This document shows, in pieces, positions 57,831 to 64,000 of a stretch of 64,000 nucleotides of DNA. Under the pieces are notes generated by a model. The model made no database searches. It was not told the origin of the DNA and saw nothing but the letters and a program-made list of their open reading frames with translations. The number at the start of each line of letters is the position of its first letter. Within the stretch, counting starts at the first letter, position 1. Source of the stretch: Limnoperna fortunei (Eukaryota > Mollusca > Bivalvia > Mytilida > Modiolidae). The position numbers and the translations under genes were made by a program. The stretch covers positions 43,727,222 to 43,791,221 of the forward strand of contig OX104117.1 of the NCBI GenBank assembly GCA_944474755.1, written 5' to 3'.

Positions 57831-58548
57831 ATAAGTGTCCTCAAGTGTCAATATTGAATTGAAATAAATCAAATGTAATAAGTATATGGCCAGTTTGAAA
57901 ACATCAAGTTCTATGAATAATATAAGATTGGACAATAATTTATCTCAATATCCTACCTCCTGTCGCTTTTGATTGGCATATCGCATATTATTTTTACTTA
58001 GAGTACAACAATTTTACCATCAAATTGTTACAAGATTATTAAGTTTGGAAAATGGATGGAATGTTTTTTGTCAATAAGAATGAAAGAATATAGCGTATTA
58101 TAATACCAGGGGACAATTAACGGAATTTAAATAAGGTTCGTTTTGAATAAGTAATGTTTTCAAAAAAAATTATTTTGAAAAACATACCTTAAATATCGAC
58201 GATATACATGTGTGTCACGTATAAAGTTTATAAATGCTTTATAATCAACAAGGGAAATAAGAAATCTACAACCGTCCAGTAATCGGACTAAACAAAACTA
58301 CCACCTAAATAGGATGATAATAAATGTAAATAGATATAAAAAATCACGGGATCATTGTCCAATTTATTTTGAATCTGTGAAAAAAATGTGGTATACAATG
58401 TACACCTTTAACTAAGAGCCGTGTGATACCCGTATAAGATACAGTTTTTTGTTCGTTTTATTAAGTTCATACAAATTGAGACATATTTAAAAGCCAAAAC
58501 TTCTCGTGTAATATTTGATATTTTTCTTCATTACAATGCTATGTAATT

Positions 58549-61124
58549 AAGGTCTTTCCCCTTTCCAAGGGAAAGACCTTACTGTATTTCGTATGATTAT
58601 TAAGGTCTTTCCCCTTTCCGAGGGAAAGACCTTACTGTATTTCTTATGATTATTATTTTTTTTTTTTTCTTCTGCCACAGATGTCAAAAAAGTGTCTTGA
58701 CGTATCGCTTTGAAACTTGGCACACTTAACTGACACTACCTGGGCTCGACCTGAGTCACCCTGCGACACCGATCTATTTTTAGAAACAGAGTTATCTCCC
58801 CAAACACTGTTTACCCTTGTGTGCAGATACACTCAGAAACCATGACAGATATCAAAAATCTAAAGTGAGGAAAATGTTGCCTGACTTATGGCCATGATTT
58901 GTCATGCAAAAAAAACATTCTTCGATCCACTTCCTGTTTACGCGATTTTGACGCGAATTTTGTCGAAAACGTTAAAGTTGTCGGATTTACACAAAACTTG
59001 GTTTCCAAGTAGATATGAGGGTCCTAATTACATGTATCGGATCAAAAAAATTTTTTGGTCCACCATTTTCAAAATGGCCGCCATTGAAATTTTGTTTTCA
59101 ATATAACTCAAAAACCATAAAAAATTGAAGCAGACGACATATGAGAAAAATGTTCCTCTCATTGAGATCTACATTTGATATACAGGTTCGAAAATTGTGC
59201 GACAAACCGTTTTAGAGGTTATGGCCCTTGACAGGTTTCGGCTAAATATTGTTTTTGAAATAACTCAAAAACCATAAAAAATTGAAGCAGACAATATATA
59301 AGAAAAATGTTCCTCTTATTGAGATCTACATTTGATATAACAGTTTAAAAACTGCGCGACAAACCGTTTTAGAGGTTATGGCCCTTGACAGGTTTCGGCT
59401 AAATTTTTTTACGAAATAACTCAAAAACCGTAAAAAATTGAAGCAGACAATATATGAGAAAAATGTTTCTCTCATTGAGATCTACATTTGATATAAGGTT
59501 CGAAAACTGTGCGACGAACCGTTTTAGAGGTTATGGCCCTTGACAGGTTTCGGTTAAATTTTGTTTTCGAAATAACTCAAAAACCATAAAAAAATTAAAG
59601 CAGACAATATATCAGAAAAATGTTCCTCTCATTGAGATCTACATTTGATATACAGGTTCAAAAACTGTGCGACAAACCGTTTTAGAGGTTATGGCCCTTG
59701 ACAGGTTTCGGCTAAATTTTGTTTTCAAAATAACTAAAAAACCATAAAAATATTAAGCAGACAATACATCAGAAAAATGTTCCTCTCATTGAGATCTACA
59801 TTTGATTTAAATTATTGAAAACTGTGCGACAAATCGTTTTCAAGTAATGGCCTTTGACATTTTTCGGCTAATCAGTTTATGGCTTAAACTTTTAAACCGT
59901 CAGAGATAATATAGTGAACATAGGTTTTTTGTGACCGTTTCAACAAGCCCTTCGATTTAAGACCAAAGTCCAATGGTTATGGGCAGCAATTTTCAAAATT
60001 AGCAACCATATACCTAGACATAACACTAAGAAAATGCCGGGAAAGACCTCACATTTGTTCTTTGAACAAATGACTTTTCATTATTATTTTTTTTCTTCTG
60101 CCACAGATGTCAAAAAAGTGTCTTGACGTATCACTTTGAAACTTGGCACACTTAACCGATACTACCTGGGCTCGACCTGATTCACCCTGCGAGACCGATC
60201 TATTTTTAGTAACAGAGTTATCTCCCCAAACACTGTTTACCTTGTGTTCAGATAAACTCAGAAACCATAACAGATATCAAAAATCTAAAGTGGGGAAAAT
60301 GTTGTCTGACTTAGGGCCATGATTTGTCATGCAAAAAAAATTCTTCGATCCACTTCCTGTTTACGCGATTTTGACGCGAAATTTGTCGAAAACGTCAAAG
60401 TTGTCGGATTTGCATAAAACTTGGTTTCCAAGTAGATATGAGGGTCCTAATTACATATATCGGATCAAAAAAAATTTTCGGTCCACCATTTTCAAAATGG
60501 CCGCCATTTTTTTTCAATATAACTCGAAAACCATAAAAAATTGAAGCAGACAATATATGAGAATAATGTTCCTCTCATTGAGATCTACATTTGATATACA
60601 GATTCAAAAACTGTGTGACAAACCATTTTAGAGGTTATGGCCCTTGACAGGTTTCGGCTAAATTTTGTTTTCGAAATAACTCAAAAACCATAAAAAAAAT
60701 TGAAGCAGACAATATATCAGAAAAATGTTCCTCTCATTGAGATCTACATTTGATATATAGGTTCGAAGACTGTCCGACAAACCGTTTTAGAGGTTATGGC
60801 CCTTGACAGGTTTCTGCTAAATTTTGTTTTCGAAATAACTCAAAAACAATAAAAAAAAATTAAGCAGACAATACATGGGAAACTGAATCGGGATCACTAA
60901 CTTAAGTCAAATATCATATTGTATGACCGGAAGTGACATTTTGTCCATAGCAACAAATAAATGTCCTTAGCAACCATACATTTTCTAACTTAGGACCACT
61001 TGCTTTGTACATTACAACCATGGTAACTGACCGTAAAGTCATTATCTATCATATACCTAGACATAACACTACAAAATGGAGGGAAAGACCTCACATTTGT
61101 TCTCTGAACAAATGACTTTTCATT
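58549..61124 (+). mobile_element. Element with ~157-bp tandem cores (pearl-like)
   Basis: It opens with a hairpin AAGGTCTTTCCCC/GGGAAAGACCTT given twice (58549-58580, 58602-58633). Two homologous modules follow (58634-60062 and 60063-61124), each with CTTCTGCCACAGATGTC, GGCCGCCATT and then tandem cores. Core starts at 59109, 59266, 59422, 59578 and 59736, then 60525, 60682 and 60839 give a period of 156-158 bp. Each module ends GGGAAAGACCTCACATTTGT with a small TTTGTTC/GAACAAA hairpin. There is no transposase or replicase. The plan (unique flanks plus ~155-160 bp cores) is that of bivalve pearl-type, Helentron-related nonautonomous elements; the assignment is inference. Confidence 0.7.
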
Positions 61125-62469
61125 TTATATATTCTTTCATCGTCGAAAACGTCTGCGCGATGCAATGTTCTTTTGAAGTTGTCATTAAGCATTTATCATT
61201 CATATTAATTGGAACATAAAGAGGGCAGGAAAAAACCACAAAACGGACAAGAGGTATAAAATGTTAATAGTATGGCGTATGTCTTCATTAAGAAAAAAAT
61301 ATAATACATTCTTTATATAAAATGACTACATGTATAATGTCAAAAAGAAAGCAATAAGATTCTAACTTAATACGTAAACTTGTAGCAAAATAAAAAAAGG
61401 GGACAAGATGGACAAGCACCAATGTCAACAAAAGGAACCAAAGATACAGAGGAGTGTTCGGTAAATGACAAGTCATGGACTATCAAAACAAAGTTTAAAC
61501 AAACGAGGTGACAAAAATAAAACAAAACTACACAAAGTACAAATACATTTTTGTAAACCGAGTACCACGAACCCCACTTAAACCCGGAGATGTATTCCCG
61601 AAGGGTAAGAAACTCAAAATAAGTAACCCGACATAACTATAGCAACAAAATAAGAACTCAACAGTCCAAGTAATAACTGCCTTTATTGTATGTATATCGC
61701 ACTTATCTTAAACATTAAACATTACTTAAACCTGAATAGGGTATAAAGTTTCTCAAATCTTTTATTATACATCAAATATTAATTACGCTGAAACATGAGC
61801 AACGAAATAAAGTCGATCTGTGCATGATAAATGGTAGTAAATTATGTACAAACCTGTTACATGTACTTAAGACAGTATTTTATAAGTATCAAAGTAAAGT
61901 CAACATGCAACACTGAAATGTGTTACTGTTTGCACTATATCAGTCATTTTGATTTAGCTCTTAGTACTTTTTGACACTCGTCACTTTCAAGGGACTTGAC
62001 AATCATACACATTTTGTAATACTAAGTAAGTAATACAGTTACAAATATGTGTAAGTTAATTGGTTTAAATATGAAAACAATTCCTGAATTTCATCATTAA
62101 CAAATAAATCGATCTAGTTTTCTCTTCAGGAAAAAGATTTTTTTGGTATTGAAATGAAAGAATACACCAGTTTTGATTATTCTTTCAACACGCACCTTCT
62201 GACTGATACAAGTTTCCTATATCTGGAAAAAAAGAATTCATTAGTTATTTTCTAACTGGACTTCGTGCATGATTCTGTTATACAGAGTTACAACAAACAA
62301 ACTCCTGAGCAATCTTTTTTTTGCTTTTGTTTTGTTTACAGATGATATCTCATTTTGCATCTTAATATCTATTTAATATAAGGACAACTGATATTCCTTG
62401 ATTTCTACATCAACTAACTAATAATCCTTTTATGTAGCAATGTGCACATCAAATCATGACACGTTGTAA

Positions 62470-62580
62470 ACCGGAATGTCCAGGTCATTACGTTTGGCGG
62501 TTCTTCAGAAGAAAGTCTTTGTAAAAGGCGATCCTTAGTGAATTTGGTGGTGTCTCTACTTTCAATGTCATAAAGGTACA
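62470..62580 (-). repeat. Small Penelope-like fragment
   Basis: AGGCGATCCTTAGTGAATTT and GGTGGTGTCTCTACTTTCAA resemble 10252-10292 (GATCTTAGTGCATTGGTGGTG). It is short and diverged. Confidence 0.4.
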
Positions 62581-62620
62581 GATTTTGATATGCATAAAAC
62601 AAAGCATGTATTATATAATG

Positions 62621-64000
62621 TGTCTGATAAAAAAATTTTCGTTCAAACAAATAGTTTAAGTATAATTTTAAAAGAGCAGTTAAACCTTAAATCTCTGTAA
62701 TATTGCGACCATTCTTGAGTTTAACGTATACACACAGGTTTAGATGTCAGTCAATAAATTTAAAAGTTATAGTCATAACATCAGAAAAAACGTTAAGGTA
62801 AGAATCATTGTATTGTAATCACATTTTGTTCTTGGTACGTACTTATATTTTTAACATCTCAATTTTCTTCAATAAAACTGCCAAATTAAAAGCCAATAAT
62901 TGAAGAAGTAATTCATGCTATGTTTTTTTATAAATCTATTTCATTTTTTCATTTGTGCTGAGCGGACATCTAGTTTTTTATTGGTTGAAATTAAAAATAT
63001 CCTCTGGCAATAAGAAAGTAAAGTGAACTTTTCCACTGTAAGCATTAAGAATAAAAGGACTTCTGTTTTAAAGTTTCTCTATTCTAGCCAATCGGACTAA
63101 CAAATGGTCGCTACAGAGTTTTGGGCTTTTGATTGAATGGACATTTTTCTATAAAAGTACAAAGACACTAAAAGGTAACTTTGAGAGAATCAAAGTTTTC
63201 TTTATATCTTACTTCCATGAAAGAATTCGACGACAACAGTCCCAAGGATTGCTTCCAACAATAAACTCTTAATAAAGTATTAAACAATAGGGAGTTAAAA
63301 TGCGCAGTAATAAATCTACATGCTCTTTAAAATGCTAGAAACCGTTAAAGTGGCCTGATACGACTAAGTCGCAAAACATGATATTAGTTATGCTTCTGAT
63401 AAAATAATTACGCACAACTGTAAAATACATGAAGTACAATATTTTTAACCACTTTTTTGTGTGTATAAGTACACAAAGTAAGAACAATAAAAAAAATTTA
63501 AAAAAAAACGTTATTACCAATAGATAAAAAGTTTCAATAAATATTTTCGGCATATAATTTACAATTAATGTGCCTTCGCTTAGAACTGTTGCATCAAAAA
63601 GTTTCTATTCATCTATTATACGAGAGTCAATACAATAGATTGGATGAAATTTAGTCCAGTCTGATACTTTCACATACTCCGGGAAATCGAGTCCATTTCA
63701 TCATTGCTAAGGAAGTGCCAAACTGCAAATAAAATAAGTACGTCACAGCATATAGACAGATGACAAATACACTTCATAAACTTCATCATTTGAAGATTTC
63801 TTTTATTCGTCGGTTAAATATGGAAATACATTCTTTAGAAACTTTAACGAAGCGCAACTATACTGAATAAAACGAAATTACGTAGGATGTAAAATCTCTG
63901 AATTTATCACTGCAATGGAATAAGTAATTCTAAAAATGGAAACTGAAGCGACAGTGATTAAAGACTTTATTGACTAAACTGTCAGGGGTCAGGTGTTTAA
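62621..64000. other. Noncoding stretch to the window end
   Basis: Only short AT-rich frames. One possible promoter is listed separately. Confidence 0.4.
63089..63157 (+). promoter_or_regulatory. Possible CCAAT/TATA promoter
   Basis: CCAAT at 63089-63093 is followed 57 bp later by TATAAAAG at 63150-63157. A short frame starts at ATGAAAGAATTCGACGAC (near 63217) and stops after 15 codons. No exon that could continue it was found in the window, and such motifs occur by chance in AT-rich DNA. Confidence 0.15.

Larger units (their letters stand above)
56525..62420 (+). repeat. Large tandem segmental duplication, copy C
   Basis: This is the partner of B (offset about 7.0 kb) and A. It is interrupted by the element at 58549-61124: sequence before it (GTAATATTTGATATTTTTC, 58508) and after it (61140-61640) is collinear with an uninterrupted stretch in B at 53950-54500. 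The 62190-62410 part matches copy A at 48200-48425 (CTGACTGATACAAGTTTCCT). No shared exon found. Confidence 0.65.

Noticed and set aside
58888..60544. Two similar plus frames of about 72 codons
   Set aside because: They are the same place in the two modules of the tandem-core element, so similarity is due to repeat duplication, not protein constraint.

Overview
This is a eukaryotic, AT-rich, gene-poor window that I read as a bivalve mollusc, most likely a mussel (Mytilidae). The evidence is a Toll-like receptor of invertebrate type with an intron acceptor at its 5' side, together with a repeat content familiar from bivalves: tRNA-derived SINEs with a (CAAA)n tail, Penelope-like retroelements, decayed hammerhead ribozymes, and elements built on tandem cores of about 157 bp. 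All family assignments were made by eye from translated motifs; no database search was run.

Only one convincing host gene is visible: a Toll-like receptor at 27962-30300 (+). One long intact exon carries the LRR ectodomain, a single C-terminal cysteine cluster, one membrane span and a TIR domain. A weak candidate C-terminal exon (36284-36541, +) and a weak minus-strand open frame (5118-5309) are listed with low confidence. No rRNA, canonical tRNA gene or CRISPR array was seen.

Layout. 1-9 kb: noncoding DNA, fragments of an interspersed repeat with dead hammerheads, a TIR element with GACAACTCGGACCGT-like ends, and a SINE. 9.4-17.1 kb: two Penelope-like loci on the minus strand, each preceded by a copy of the same ~1.1 kb segment. 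19.1-24.8 kb: a 5.7 kb foldback-like element whose long inverted arms are made of 21-bp-type minisatellites and GACAACTCGGACCGT boxes; a SINE and an RT-deleted LINE lie inside it. 25-27.9 kb: noncoding. 28-30.6 kb: the TLR. 33.2-35.6 kb: nested SINE and hairpin insertions, then a complete 446-bp TRIM-like LTR element whose 177-bp LTRs contain a tRNA-like Pol III promoter. 36.7-39.8 kb: a graveyard of Penelope, LINE, Mutator-like and tyrosine-recombinase-type retroelement fragments, with an exact 44-bp tandem array. 41-44.7 kb: minisatellites. 46.7-62.4 kb: three diverged copies of a large noncoding segment in tandem, separated and invaded by a Tc1 pseudogene, a 156-bp near-perfect palindrome and a 2.6 kb element with ~157-bp tandem cores. 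62.6-64 kb: noncoding with one possible CCAAT/TATA promoter.

The strongest candidates for something undescribed are the tRNA-promoter TRIM (35138-35583) and the minisatellite-armed foldback element (19096-24798), whose terminal boxes recur in the smaller element at 4436-5190.
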